Notes: a model not told the origin generated them from the letters alone. A DNA stretch of 64,000 bases from Carnobacterium sp. CP1 (GCF_001483965.1 NZ_CP010796.1:434001-498000); one strand, 5' to 3'. Counted from the first letter of the stretch, positions 8,075-17,450 are shown. Numbers and translations: made by a program.

Positions 8075-9125
8075 ATTAAAAATTTCTATTTTTGGCGAAT
8101 CACATGGGGTTGGAATCGGAGTGGTGATCAATGGATTGCCAACGGGTTTTGAAGTTGATTGGGATGAAGTATTAGTAGAAATGGCTAGAAGAGCGCCAGG
8201 TCAAAATGATTTAACCACCCCTCGGAAAGAATCTGATTTACCTGAGGTTTTAAGCGGGTTGTTTGAAGGGAAAACAACAGGTGCTCCTTTAACCGCGATT
8301 ATACGCAATCAGGATACCCGTTCTAAAGACTACAGTCAGTTGAAAAACATTATGCGTCCTGGGCAAGCAGACTACCCTGGACACGTGCGTTATGGCGGTC
8401 ACAATGATCATCGCGGCAGCGGTCACTTTTCGGGAAGGATCACCGCTCCTTTGGTTTTTGCTGGAGCGATCTGCAAACAACTACTAGCTGAAAAAGGCAT
8501 AATGATTGGGTCGCATATCAAGAGCATCGGTACGATTCAAGATATCAGCTTCAATGAAACTACCGTAACTAAAGAGCAACTAGAAAAATTTAAGACAGAA
8601 CAATTGCCTGTTTTTAATGAAGCAAAAGCAGAAGAGATGAAGCAGCTGATTTTAGCTGCAAAACAAGAGGGTGATTCTGTTGGCGGAACGGTAGAATGTA
8701 TGGTTTTAGGTTTAGAAGCCGGATACGGCAATCCTTTTTTCGATTCTATTGAATCAACGCTCGCTCATTTAATGTTCTCTGTTCCAGCAGTCAAGGGAAT
8801 TGAATTTGGAACAGGCTTTGCCATTACAGAACTTTTTGGTTCACAGAGCAATGACGCTTACTACTATGAAGGGGATCAAATTAAAACGGCTACCAATCAT
8901 AACGGCGGAATCATCGGAGGAATTTCAAACGGGATGCCGATTGTTTTTCGCGCAGCTGTAAAACCTCCTGCATCGATTACAAAAAAACAGCAAACGATCA
9001 ACATTTCAGAAAAAAAAGACGCGGAGCTAGTGATCGAAGGACGACATGATCCTTGCATCGTTCCAAGAGTTTTGCCAGTTATTGAAGCTGTAACAGCTAT
9101 TGGAATATTAGATCTGATGCTTTAG
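8052..9125 (+). CDS. aroC: Chorismate synthase
   Basis: It eliminates phosphate from EPSP to give chorismate, using reduced flavin without net redox change. The N-terminus GNKLKISIFGESHG, the RRAPGQNDLTTPRKESD segment, RPGQADYPGHVRYGG and the H-N-D-H-R-G-S-G-HFSGR loop are signatures. RHDPCIVPR near the C-terminus completes the set. At 357 residues it resembles the shorter clostridial and enteric forms rather than the 388-390-residue Bacillus and streptococcal ones. Translation is coupled to aroA by a 23-base overlap. Confidence 0.95.
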   Translation: MSGVWGNKLKISIFGESHGVGIGVVINGLPTGFEVDWDEVLVEMARRAPGQNDLTTPRKESDLPEVLSGLFEGKTTGAPLTAIIRNQDTRSKDYSQLKNIMRPGQADYPGHVRYGGHNDHRGSGHFSGRITAPLVFAGAICKQLLAEKGIMIGSHIKSIGTIQDISFNETTVTKEQLEKFKTEQLPVFNEAKAEEMKQLILAAKQEGDSVGGTVECMVLGLEAGYGNPFFDSIESTLAHLMFSVPAVKGIEFGTGFAITELFGSQSNDAYYYEGDQIKTATNHNGGIIGGISNGMPIVFRAAVKPPASITKKQQTINISEKKDAELVIEGRHDPCIVPRVLPVIEAVTAIGILDLML

Positions 9126-9142
9126 CAAAAGGGGGTCGCAAA

Positions 9143-10297
9143 ATGACAGAAATTGAAGAGTACCGAAAAAAAATCGATGAGATCGATCAGCAACTGACCC
9201 AACTCTTTGAACAGCGAATGGAGACGGTCAAAAAAGTCGGCCAATATAAAAAAGCTAAACACTTACCCATCTATAATGAAAATAGAGAAGCAGAAGTTAT
9301 TAGTAAAAACCAAGCTTATTTGGTGGATTCTGCTTATCAACAAGGACTAGCTTTATTTTTTCAACAGCTGATGGCTATTTCAAAAAGGTTACAAAACAAA
9401 AACTCCAGCACAGAACAACCGTTGGACTTGCCTTTTGTTCCAGCTTCTTCTAAAAAAACTAAAAAAAATCCTAAAGTTGGGTGTTATGGAGCAGAAGGAT
9501 CTTTTAGTGAAGAAGCCATGTTGAGTTACTTTGGTTCGGTTGAACAACCACATTACTTTACTAAGTTCGAAGATGTTTTTTCAGCTATTGAACAAAATGA
9601 CATTGACTATGGGGTTGTGCCGATTGAAAACTCATCGACAGGAGCTATTACAAAAATTTATGACTTATTAACTCAATACGATTTTTACATCGTTGGAGAA
9701 CAATACATCCACGTAGACCAGTATTTGGTTGGGTTCCAGGACACCGAACTTGCTAACGTCGCTGAAGTCTATTCTCATCCACAGGGTTTTGAACAAAGCA
9801 TGCTTTTTTTAAATCAGCATCCTGAGTGGAAGTGGATACCTTATCGTAGTACTTCAGAGAGTGCCAAATTAGTCAGCGAATTAAAAGACCTTACCAAAGT
9901 TGCTATTTCCAGTAAACGAGCTGCAGATCGATACAACCTTACTGTACTTCAAGAAAAGGTCAATGATCAACATGAGAACAGCACGCGTTTTATTGTGTTA
10001 TCAAAACGGTTAGAATCGTCTGATGTATGCAGCAAAGTTAGTGTTCTCTTTTCAATTGAACATCGAGTGGGGACGCTGCATCATTTGTTGCACCACTTCG
10101 CTGAAAACAAATTGAATTTGATAAAAATCGAATCTCGTCCAGTCGCCAATGAACCCTGGCATTATCTGTTTTACATTGATTTTGAAGGAAACGTAAACAT
10201 GCCAGAAGTTCAACAAGCATTGCAAACCATTCACCAAACGAGTTCTTTTTTTAAAGTCATCGGCACCTATCAGGCCGCTGAAAAAAATAAAAAATAA
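9143..10297 (+). CDS. pheA: Bifunctional chorismate mutase / prephenate dehydratase (P-protein)
   Basis: Residues 1-90 are an AroQ-type chorismate mutase (EYRKKIDEIDQQLTQLFEQRM, then KHLPIYNENREAEVI). Residues 108-285 are prephenate dehydratase (GCYGAEGSFSEEAM, VPIENSSTGAI, and NDQHENSTRFIVLSKR with the catalytic threonine). Residues 295-375 are an ACT domain with the phenylalanine-binding IESRP. The fused arrangement is usual in Proteobacteria, whereas Bacillus PheA is monofunctional. It makes phenylpyruvate from chorismate in one protein and supplies prephenate to TyrA. A terminator follows 3 bases after the stop, closing the operon. Confidence 0.95.
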   Translation: MTEIEEYRKKIDEIDQQLTQLFEQRMETVKKVGQYKKAKHLPIYNENREAEVISKNQAYLVDSAYQQGLALFFQQLMAISKRLQNKNSSTEQPLDLPFVPASSKKTKKNPKVGCYGAEGSFSEEAMLSYFGSVEQPHYFTKFEDVFSAIEQNDIDYGVVPIENSSTGAITKIYDLLTQYDFYIVGEQYIHVDQYLVGFQDTELANVAEVYSHPQGFEQSMLFLNQHPEWKWIPYRSTSESAKLVSELKDLTKVAISSKRAADRYNLTVLQEKVNDQHENSTRFIVLSKRLESSDVCSKVSVLFSIEHRVGTLHHLLHHFAENKLNLIKIESRPVANEPWHYLFYIDFEGNVNMPEVQQALQTIHQTSSFFKVIGTYQAAEKNKK

Positions 10298-10299
10298 AA

Positions 10300-10336
10300 A
10301 AACGGTGAAGCAGAATTTAGTTTCCGCTTCACCGTT
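10300..10336. terminator. Bidirectional terminator between pheA and the cyclophilin gene
   Basis: AAACGGTGAAGC (10300-10311) pairs with GCTTCACCGTTT (10325-10336), with an A-rich flank on the left and T-rich bases on the right. It separates convergent genes and can act on both strands. Confidence 0.8.
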
Positions 10337-10338
10337 TC

Positions 10339-11079
10339 TTATTCATGGACGACAATAGAATCTACTGTTACAGGTTCAATAGGCAAATCATTTTTAGCAG
10401 TTTTTAAAGCAGCGATGGCGTCGACAACTTCCATACCATGAATGACTTGACCGAAAACAGTATAATGGCCATCCAATGATGGATAACCGCCTTTTTCGTA
10501 AGCTTCAGCTATTTCATTAGGGACAGTATCTGCTATAGAGCTCGACATGTCTTGTTGATTTTGAACAATGAAAAATTGACTGCCGATTGAAATAGGAGCA
10601 TTGGTTTTTGCCATCGCAAGCGCCCCTCTAATATGATAAAGCTGATCAGAAGGCTCTACTTCGAATGGTTCTCTCCAGATACTTTCGCCACCTGTACCCG
10701 TTCCTTCAGGATCGCCACCTTGAATCATAAAATCTTGAATCACACGATGGAAAATGGTTCCATCGTAATAGCCTTTTTTGCTGAGGGAAATAAAATTCTC
10801 TACTGCTTTAGGCGCTAATTCAGGAAAAAGTTTGATTTTGATGGTCCCCATAGAAGTTACCATATCTACCGCTGTTTCATTTTCAGCGATATCTGTTGAC
10901 AGTTGTGGAAAGGAATGGATTGTTTCTTTTGTTGTGGAAAGGGAGGTCGAACTTATTTGTGTTGATGAAGTCGTTGGTTGACTAGGAATCAGAAAAAAGA
11001 CACCATAAATAATCATAGCTACGGCTATGATGAATAAGAGACCTCCGAGCAGAAGTTTAGTTGATTTCATGTTTCGCAT
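10339..11079 (-). CDS. Membrane-anchored cyclophilin-type peptidyl-prolyl cis-trans isomerase
   Basis: A hydrophobic segment at residues 8-31 is followed by a Ser/Thr-rich linker (about 35-60) and a cyclophilin domain (about 70-245). The residues FHRVIQDFMIQGGDPEGTGTGG are the active-site region, and SQFFIVQN replaces the usual SQFFI. The first segment has no lipobox cysteine, so it is probably an uncleaved anchor or signal peptide, with the enzyme acting outside the membrane on secreted proteins. AAGGA lies 6 bases before the first ATG; a second ATG three codons later is possible. Its neighbours give no operon context. Confidence 0.88.
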   Translation of the reverse strand: MRNMKSTKLLLGGLLFIIAVAMIIYGVFFLIPSQPTTSSTQISSTSLSTTKETIHSFPQLSTDIAENETAVDMVTSMGTIKIKLFPELAPKAVENFISLSKKGYYDGTIFHRVIQDFMIQGGDPEGTGTGGESIWREPFEVEPSDQLYHIRGALAMAKTNAPISIGSQFFIVQNQQDMSSSIADTVPNEIAEAYEKGGYPSLDGHYTVFGQVIHGMEVVDAIAALKTAKNDLPIEPVTVDSIVVHE

Positions 11080-11463
11080 TTCACGTCCTTTTATATTAGT
11101 CCTTTTTCATTATACGCTAGATGAGCCAAAGTTTAAATAGTTAAAATGAAATGATTTTTGTATTAAAAAAAGAAGAGGAATCGTTTTTATGGAAGAACAT
11201 TGAAAAAAGAAGCGAATTATCTGTTGATTTTATTTGATTTAAATAGACAAACAAGTAAAACACACGTACAATAGAAAATGGATTAGAATGGGGTATACTG
11301 AACAATACTTCCTTTTTTTAGAGAATACGTGATGAAGAACAATCTTGATTACATCTTGGAACAAATGTAACAGCAAGAACTATCGCTACATCTAAAGAGT
11401 AACCCAAAAGATAAATCAAAATGAAACTCTCATAAACTCAAAAAAATGAGGAGGAAACTAACG
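11080..11463 (+). other. Intergenic region and 5' leader of obgE
   Basis: No open frame with a ribosome site was seen here. A promoter-like TAGAAA (11272-11277), 16 bases, TATACT (11294-11299) would start RNA near 11306. The resulting 160-base leader holds a small hairpin, TTACAT (11350-11355) with ATGTAA, flanked by CTTG and CAAG. In many Firmicutes rplU-rpmA precede obg; here they do not. The promoter call is moderate and the hairpin is only a pairing by eye. Confidence 0.4.
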
Positions 11464-12777
11464 ATGTCAATGTTTTTAGATCAAGTAACAATTAATGTGA
11501 AAGCCGGAAAAGGCGGCGATGGCATGGTTGCTTTCAGGCGCGAAAAGTATGTGCCGGATGGCGGACCAGCAGGTGGAGATGGCGGAAAAGGCGGAAGTTT
11601 GATTTTTGTCGTAGACGAAGGTCTCCGTACGTTAATGGATTTCCGTTTCACGCGTCACTATAAAGCTGAAGATGGCGAAAATGGAATGAGTAAAAGTATG
11701 CACGGTCGTGGGGCAGGCGATAAAGTAGTTAAAGTTCCGCCTGGTACGGTTGTGCGTGATATAGATACAGGTATTGTCCTAGGCGATTTGATTCATGATG
11801 GTCAACGCTTAGTTGTCGCAAAAGGCGGACGCGGCGGACGTGGCAATGTTCGTTTCGCTACTCCAAGAAACCCAGCACCAGAAGTTGCTGAAAATGGTGA
11901 GCCTGGCGAAGAACGCAATTTAGAACTAGAATTAAAAGTCTTAGCGGATGTTGGATTAGTTGGTTACCCATCTGTGGGGAAATCAACTTTGCTATCTGTT
12001 GTTTCTGCAGCCCGGCCTAAAATCGGAGCGTATCATTTTACGACATTGGTTCCTAATTTAGGAATGGTTCAAACGGACAATGGCAAAAGTTTTGTTATGG
12101 CCGACTTACCAGGACTGATTGAAGGGGCTTCACAGGGTATTGGGCTTGGGATTCAGTTTTTACGTCATATTGAGCGGACACGAGTTATTCTGCATGTCAT
12201 TGATATGAGCGGCAGCGAAGGAAGAGATCCTTATGATGACTATGTAACCATCAATAACGAATTAGAAAGTTATGATTTACGGTTGATGGAACGTCCTCAA
12301 TTAATTGTTGCGAATAAAATGGATATGCCAGAAGCAGAAGAAAATTTAAAAGCTTTCAGAAAAAAAATACAAGCACTGAAAAAAGATGAATACGACGATG
12401 ATATTTTAATTTTCCCGATTTCGGCAGTCACTCATAAAGGAACAAGCAATTTATTGAATGCAACAGCCGACATATTGGACGTTACTTCGGAATTCCAATT
12501 AGAAGAATTGGATCAAGAAGAAGAAACAGTACTCTATAAATATACCCCAGAAGAAAAAGGGTATGAAATCACAAGAGATCCAGATGCTACATGGGTTCTT
12601 TCTGGTGAGAAACTTGAAAAACTGTTCAAGATGACTAATTTCAGCCACGATGAATCCATCAGACGTTTTGCTCGTCAATTAAGAGCTATGGGCATTGATG
12701 AAGAAATGCGCGAAAGAGGCGCAGTAGACGGAGATACAGTTCGTATTATGAAATATGAATTTGAGTTTGTTGAGTAG
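11464..12777 (+). CDS. obgE: GTPase Obg (CgtA), ribosome assembly
   Basis: Obg is an essential GTPase acting in large-subunit maturation and stress control. Residues 1-158 form the glycine-rich Obg fold ([33 protein letters not shown]). Residues 159-330 are the G domain, with [11 protein letters not shown] (G1), FTTLVPNLG (G2), DLPGLIEGA (G3), ANKMD (G4) and ISAVT (G5). A C-terminal OCT domain follows ([13 protein letters not shown], then the end). The ATG at 11464 has AGGAGG 9 bases upstream; the ATG at 11446 overlaps that site and was rejected. The protein is 437 residues. Confidence 0.95.
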   Translation: MSMFLDQVTINVKAGKGGDGMVAFRREKYVPDGGPAGGDGGKGGSLIFVVDEGLRTLMDFRFTRHYKAEDGENGMSKSMHGRGAGDKVVKVPPGTVVRDIDTGIVLGDLIHDGQRLVVAKGGRGGRGNVRFATPRNPAPEVAENGEPGEERNLELELKVLADVGLVGYPSVGKSTLLSVVSAARPKIGAYHFTTLVPNLGMVQTDNGKSFVMADLPGLIEGASQGIGLGIQFLRHIERTRVILHVIDMSGSEGRDPYDDYVTINNELESYDLRLMERPQLIVANKMDMPEAEENLKAFRKKIQALKKDEYDDDILIFPISAVTHKGTSNLLNATADILDVTSEFQLEELDQEEETVLYKYTPEEKGYEITRDPDATWVLSGEKLEKLFKMTNFSHDESIRRFARQLRAMGIDEEMRERGAVDGDTVRIMKYEFEFVE

Positions 12778-12801
12778 CAGTAATTTGAATAGTGTAAAGA
12801 A

Positions 12802-12840
12802 GAATCCAATGGATGGCGACATCTTATTGGGTTCTTTTTT
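12802..12840 (+). terminator. Terminator after obgE
   Basis: GAATCCAAT (12802-12810) pairs with ATTGGGTTC (12826-12834), with one G-T pair, and is followed by a run of six T residues. Confidence 0.8.
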
Positions 12841-12951
12841 GATACGAGTAAGTGCTTATCGCTAATTCAAGTGAAGTTTGCTAAAATAAAGTGAATCGTT
12901 TGAGCACTATTGCTATTCAATAAAAATATGACACAGTTGGGACAGGATAAA

Positions 12952-13896
12952 ATGGAATTATTATTTTTAGGAACCGGTGCAGGAGTTCCGGCAAAACATC
13001 GCAATGTCACAAGCATTGCACTAAAATTGTTAGAAGAACGAAACAGTATTTGGCTATTTGATTGTGGAGAAGCCACGCAACAGCAAATTCTGCACACTAC
13101 TTTAAAACCGCGTAAGATAAATAAGATTTTTATTACACATCTTCATGGAGATCATATTTTTGGATTGCCTGGTTTGATCAGCAGCCGAGCTTTTCAAGGG
13201 GGAGAAGACCCATTAACGATTTACGGACCAAAAGGCATCAAAAATTTTGTGTTGACCAGTTTGAAAGTTTCAGGTACTTTTTTGAAGTATCCATTAAATT
13301 TTCATGAAATTCATGAAGCAGGTGTGATTTTTGAAGATGCACAATTTAAGGTTTCATGCTTGCCGCTAGAACACGGCATCCAATCGTTTGGTTACCGAGT
13401 TGAAGAAGCTGATCATCAAGGAAGTCTGAAAGTTGAAAAATTAAAAGAAGCCGGAGTGCCTTTTGGTCCGCTGTATGGAAAGTTAAAGAACGGCGAAACC
13501 ATTACTTTAGCGGATGGTCGGATTTTTAACGGTCAAGATTTTATTGGAGAAACACAAAAAGGACGAGTGGTCGCTATTTTAGGAGATACAAAAAAAACTG
13601 CCAATAGTGCTATTTTAGCTCAAAATGCTGACGTATTGGTACATGAAAGCACCTTTGAAGGATCTGATCGAAAAATGGCTCGTGACTACAACCATTCAAC
13701 GAATCTGGATGCAGCTGAAGTTGCTTTAGATGCAGGCGTTAAACAACTGCTTTTAACTCATATCAGCGCTCGCTACCTTGGAAAAGATGTTCATCTATTG
13801 GAAAAAGAAGCACAAAAAATCTTTAAACAGACTCATATCGTAAAGGATTTTGAAGAAATTGATATTCCGTTAAAAAGAACGACAACTAAGAAATGA
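12952..13896 (+). CDS. rnz: Ribonuclease Z (tRNA 3' endonuclease)
   Basis: RNase Z cuts the 3' trailer from tRNA precursors that lack encoded CCA. The metallo-beta-lactamase core is clear: [17 protein letters not shown] at the N-terminus, and [14 protein letters not shown] with the zinc-binding H-x-H-x-D-H. Further on are DTKKT and the distal histidine in LTHISARY. The ATG at 12952 was chosen because the family begins MELLFLGTG; 14 earlier codons are open but add nothing conserved, and the ribosome site is weak (CAGGA). Length 314 fits the short bacterial form. It is followed after 11 bases by a dehydrogenase, an order also known in Bacillus. Confidence 0.93.
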   Translation: MELLFLGTGAGVPAKHRNVTSIALKLLEERNSIWLFDCGEATQQQILHTTLKPRKINKIFITHLHGDHIFGLPGLISSRAFQGGEDPLTIYGPKGIKNFVLTSLKVSGTFLKYPLNFHEIHEAGVIFEDAQFKVSCLPLEHGIQSFGYRVEEADHQGSLKVEKLKEAGVPFGPLYGKLKNGETITLADGRIFNGQDFIGETQKGRVVAILGDTKKTANSAILAQNADVLVHESTFEGSDRKMARDYNHSTNLDAAEVALDAGVKQLLLTHISARYLGKDVHLLEKEAQKIFKQTHIVKDFEEIDIPLKRTTTKK

Positions 13897-13907
13897 GGGT
13901 GTAAGAT

Positions 13908-14711
13908 ATGGCAAACAAGCGAAACGGCTTAGCGAATAAGATTGTACTTATTACGGGAGGTTCCACTGGTTTAGGGGAACAAATCGCTTATGAAGCAGCT
14001 AAGCAAGGTGCAATCGTAGTGGTCAGTGCTCGCAGGATGGATTTACTAGCAGAAGTAAAAAAGAAGTGTGCAAACTACTCTGGAAAAGCAGCTTACGCCT
14101 ATGCTATGGATGTTTCTGATCCAGAAGAAATTCAGACGGTTATTGAAACCATCCATCAAGAAGTAGGCGCTGTTGATATTTTAGTTAACAATGCTGGTTT
14201 TGGCCATTTTGAAGAAGCATTGACCTTTAAAATGAGTGTTGCTGAAAATATGTTTAGGGTAAATGTCTTGGGAATGATGTATGTAACTCAATTAGTCGCT
14301 ATCCAAATGGCAGAAAAACGTCAAGGCCATATTATCAATGTGGCTTCACAAGGAGGCAAAATGGCAACTCCGAAGTCAAGTATTTATTCAGCTACAAAAT
14401 TTGCTGTCATAGGGTACTCAAATGCCTTACGATTGGAGTTAAAACCTTTAAATGTTTTTGTTACAACTGTAAATCCAGGACCAATTGAAACCAACTTCTT
14501 TGATATTGCAGATGAAAGCGGAAAATATTTAGAAAAAGTTGGAAGCATGGTCTTAAATTCTACTGTTGTTGCAAAACGTGTCGTGGCTTTGATGGGCACG
14601 TCTAAAAGAGAGTTAAATCTTCCTTATTCTATGGAAATAGCTGGAAAATTGTATTACTTATTTCCGAAAGTAGGAGATTTTTTAGCATTGAATCTATTTA
14701 ACAATAAATAA
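13908..14711 (+). CDS. Short-chain dehydrogenase/reductase, YqjQ-like
   Basis: A classical SDR of 267 residues. The cofactor motif TGGSTGLGEQIA is near residue 17, NNAGFGHF is near 90, and the catalytic serine is in NVASQGG. The Y-x-x-x-K motif is YSATKFA. An arginine pair in SARRMD suggests NADP(H). A hydrophobic stretch near the C-terminus could touch the membrane. It sits directly behind rnz with an 11-base gap and GAGGGTG before its ATG, like yqjQ near rnz in Bacillus. The substrate is unknown. Confidence 0.85.
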   Translation: MANKRNGLANKIVLITGGSTGLGEQIAYEAAKQGAIVVVSARRMDLLAEVKKKCANYSGKAAYAYAMDVSDPEEIQTVIETIHQEVGAVDILVNNAGFGHFEEALTFKMSVAENMFRVNVLGMMYVTQLVAIQMAEKRQGHIINVASQGGKMATPKSSIYSATKFAVIGYSNALRLELKPLNVFVTTVNPGPIETNFFDIADESGKYLEKVGSMVLNSTVVAKRVVALMGTSKRELNLPYSMEIAGKLYYLFPKVGDFLALNLFNNK

Positions 14712-14810
14712 AGAGTTTTCATTAGGGGAAGAAACCCCGTTATGCTAAAATCAATGTATAGAAATTGAGCAGAGTTTCAGTTTTATTTTTAGTAAAAGGG
14801 GGAAGATAAA

Positions 14811-15212
14811 ATGAAAAAACAGTGGGGCATTGTGGTAGCTATTATATTAGTTTTAATGATTGCTTTATTTGCAGTAGTGAATGTAGAAGCGGTTCCAGTT
14901 AACTTTGGCTTTACAATGGTGTCGTGGCCGCTGATCATGGTGATCTTAGGTTCTTTATTTATTGGGGCACTGATAACGGTGTTGATTGCAACGAATTCTG
15001 CTTTTAAGACCAAGAAACAAATTAAAAATTATAAAGATGAATTATCCAAAATAGACCAAACGAAACAAAATGAACTAGATAATGTGAGAATGGAATATGA
15101 ACAAAAATTAAACGATCAAGATGCTAAAATCATTGAACAAGAAAATAAAATCAACAGTTTAGAAAAAGAATTGATCGATCGAATGACTCATGCAACACCA
15201 GACAACAAATAA
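14811..15212 (+). CDS. LapA-domain membrane protein
   Basis: This 133-residue protein has two membrane segments (about 7-27 and 40-62) separated by NVEAVPVNFGF, the pattern of the LapA/DUF1049 family. A charged cytoplasmic coiled coil (about 70-125) follows, rich in K, E and Q. Proteins of this type are common in Firmicutes (YrvD-like) and probably act as membrane scaffolds, but no function is settled. GGGGGAAG precedes the ATG, and a strong terminator follows. Confidence 0.8.
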   Translation: MKKQWGIVVAIILVLMIALFAVVNVEAVPVNFGFTMVSWPLIMVILGSLFIGALITVLIATNSAFKTKKQIKNYKDELSKIDQTKQNELDNVRMEYEQKLNDQDAKIIEQENKINSLEKELIDRMTHATPDNK

Positions 15213-15257
15213 AACACAATGGATTATTTTTAGGGTATGAAAGAAATAACTTCCTTT

Positions 15258-15293
15258 AAAAGATTGGGACAATTTTTTGTCTCAATCTTTTTT
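15258..15293 (+). terminator. Terminator after the LapA-like gene, immediately 5' of the intron
   Basis: GATTGGGACAA (15262-15272) pairs with TTGTCTCAATC (15277-15287) around a TTTT loop, followed by six T residues. The first base of the group II intron lies 2 bases after the T-tract. Confidence 0.85.
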
Positions 15294-15294
15294 G

Positions 15295-17100
15295 GTGCGC
15301 CCGGCATGGGTGATAACTTGGTGGTGAAAGTCCACTACAGGCTTGGCAGTAGGAACTGTTAGCGAATAGCAAGGGTGTCTTTCGCGAGAAAGAATCCGAA
15401 GGAAGCTGGACGAGCTTGCCAAACAAAGCGAAGTCCGATACTGCACGAGTCTCCTACAGTAAATGAGGCAGTGACATGAGTGGAAGGTTATAACTCTTAC
15501 CCGGGGAGGTCTCACTAGCGGTAAATACCGTAGTAACAACGAATAGTGAGAAGTCAGCAGACGCCATAGTAGGAGAACACAGTTCTCTGTAGGGCAGAAC
15601 AATAATAATCTTGGAATAAACAAGGAGGTGGATGTAGCTCACGACTACAGAAAACATCGTGGTATAGACCGAAAGATGGCTACTCTTGGAGGGATAAGTT
15701 GGAAACGAAAGAGTACAAGAGAGTGTAGAGAGCTACAGTAACGATATGATGAAACAAGATAGTATCTCATTAATCAATCAAATCGCTAATTCAGATAATT
15801 TAAAGTCAGCCAGCAAGAAAGTGTATCAAAATAAAGGAGCTGCCGGTATCGATGGAGTGACCGTTCATGAATTGGACGCTCACTTAATAAAATATGGTCA
15901 GCAAATGATAGAGAAGATGAGAGCAGGAACTTACCAACCACAACCTGTTAAGCTGGTTTCTATCCCTAAGGATAACGGTGGTATAAGAAACTTGGGAATT
16001 CCTGTGGTGCGAGATCGAGTGGTGCAACAAGCTATTCTACAAGTGATTGAACCCATCATTGACCCTTCCTTTTCGACATACAGTTATGGTTTTAGGAAAG
16101 GCAGGAACGCTCATCAAGCGATTAAACAGGCAGAACAATATGTATCCGAAGGATACAAAACGATTGTCGACTGTGATTTGCGTAACTATTTTGATACAGT
16201 TCATCATCAGAAGTTGATGAATTACCTCAACTACTATATCCAAGATAAAATAGTGTTGCGGTTAATATGGAATTTTCTTAAAGCTGGAATTATGGACGGC
16301 AATGTCTTTATTGAGAATTATAAAGGAACCCCTCAAGGTGGAGTTATCTCTCCACTATTCGCTAATGTCTATTTAAATCAACTAGATAGAGAATTAGAGA
16401 AGCGAGGACACCGGTTTGTACGTTATGCGGACGACTTTTGTATCTATGTGAAAACACCTAGAGCAGGAGAACGAGTTTTAAAAAGCGTGACGACCTTTAT
16501 AGAGGGAAACCTCCGGTTGGAGATTAATACGGAAAAAAGTAAAGTGACTACTCCAGCTAAAGCTAAGTTTCTAGGTTTCACTATCTGGAAAACACAGGGA
16601 AAGTCAGAAGCCGCCCATCTAAGGCGGCTAAACTCAAGTTCCGTAACCGACTCAGAAAACTAACGAGCCGAAAACGTCCTGGTACATTCAAACAAATTAT
16701 AAAAGAAATTGACCTCTATACACAAGGCTGGATTAATTATTATGGAATTGGAGATATGAAAAGCTTTATCAAGAGCGTAGCTCATTGGCTAAATCATCGA
16801 TTGAGACAACTATGTTGGAAACGATGGAACAAAGTATCGACTAAATTTCGTATGTTAAGAAAGTATGGAATAGAGAAAGAAGAAGCATGGAAGGTGGCTA
16901 ATACGAGAAAAGGGTATTGGCGTATGACCCGTACCCACACACTTCACCGAGCGATTACGAAGAAAAAGCTGGTAAATTGGGGTCTAAAAGACCTGAACCA
17001 ACTTTTCCAGCAGAGATACTTAAGTTATTGAACCGCCGTATACCGAACGGTACGTACGGTGGTGTGAGAGGTCGGAGCCGTAAGGCTCCTCCTACTCGAT
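15295..17100 (+). mobile_element. Group II intron inserted behind a transcription terminator
   Basis: The element begins GTGCGCCCGGCATGGGTG, a group II intron 5' end, and ends CCTCCTACTCGAT, a domain VI 3' end. Domain V lies at about 17029-17082, recognised by CGTATACCGAACGG, TACGTACGGTGG and TGTGAGAGG. The 1806-base element carries a reverse transcriptase/maturase frame without the HNH endonuclease domain. Insertion directly after a Rho-independent terminator is the behaviour known for bacterial class C introns, but class cannot be assigned from motifs alone. No target duplication is expected, and the exons would join as CTTTTTTG-TAATATAG. The plus orientation matches the flanking genes. Confidence 0.9.
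15746..17031 (+). pseudogene. ltrA: Group II intron reverse transcriptase/maturase, frameshifted
   Basis: The first frame (15746-16663) encodes the reverse transcriptase: NLGIPVVRDRVVQQAI, YGFRKGRNAHQAI, GTPQGGVISPLFANVYL and the catalytic YADD in RFVRYADDF. The second frame, open from about 16600 to 17031, encodes the maturase thumb: KLKFRNRLRKL, then GWINYYG, and a C-terminal NTRKGYWR. Joining them needs one extra base near the GGG at 16597-16599; a GGGG run would read through as TQGKVRSRPSK. The joined product would be 428 residues, a normal length for endonuclease-less intron proteins. As written the protein loses its maturase domain. A sequencing error or a translational frameshift cannot be excluded. 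Confidence 0.85.
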
Positions 17101-17170
17101 TAATATAGAATAGAATTCAGACAGATCAAAGTTAGAAAAGACTAAAGCGCATCATTAAAAAAGAGCTGGC

Positions 17171-17199
17171 TTGAATATTAATTTTTTTTGTCCTACAAT
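17171..17199 (+). promoter_or_regulatory. Promoter of the mgtE transcription unit
   Basis: TTGAAT (17171-17176), 17 bases, TACAAT (17194-17199). It lies 71 bases downstream of the intron end and about 20 bases before the riboswitch, so the intron did not separate promoter and gene. Confidence 0.7.
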
Positions 17200-17214
17200 G
17201 AATAAGATAGATAG

Positions 17215-17405
17215 AATTAAATAGCCTTGTTAGGTGAGGCTACTGTACCAGAGATAAGCTACTGCCCAGAAACGTCCAAAGACGCCAACGGGTCAACAGG
17301 AATTTTCGAATTAAGGAAATTTTTAACGTAGCTGGGTCTGACCCTATGCTGTACAGTGCTGAAACTCAATGAAGGGGTGCGGGGATTAAGCCCATTTGAA
17401 GCAAC
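17215..17405 (+). promoter_or_regulatory. M-box (ykoK) magnesium riboswitch
   Basis: The conserved blocks of the M-box aptamer are present in order: GTTAGGTGAGGCT (17230-17242), CTACTGCCCAGAAACGTC, AAAGACGCCAACGGGTCAACAG, GCTGGGTCTGACCCTATGCTGTA, and GGGGTGCGGGG. In this family magnesium binding folds the aptamer and favours a downstream terminator, switching the transporter off. The gene controlled here is mgtE, which fits. The 3' strand AAGG (17372-17375) can pair with CCTT (17225-17228) to close the aptamer. Confidence 0.92.
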
Positions 17406-17423
17406 TTGCCCAGCAATTGTTTT

Positions 17424-17450
17424 GCACGCCCTTCGGAGCGTGTTTTTTTT
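17424..17450 (+). terminator. Expression-platform terminator of the M-box
   Basis: CACGC (17425-17429) pairs with GCGTG (17438-17442), with an inner C-G pair and TTCG loop, followed by eight T residues. The left part GCACGCCCTT can instead pair with AAGGGGTGC at 17372-17380, leaving one bulged G. That would prevent the terminator when the aptamer is unliganded. Confidence 0.85.

Noticed and set aside
15282-15657. Two overlapping minus-strand frames inside the intron's 5' half
   Set aside because: They lie in the structured ribozyme domain, show no ribosome site and have no recognisable protein character.
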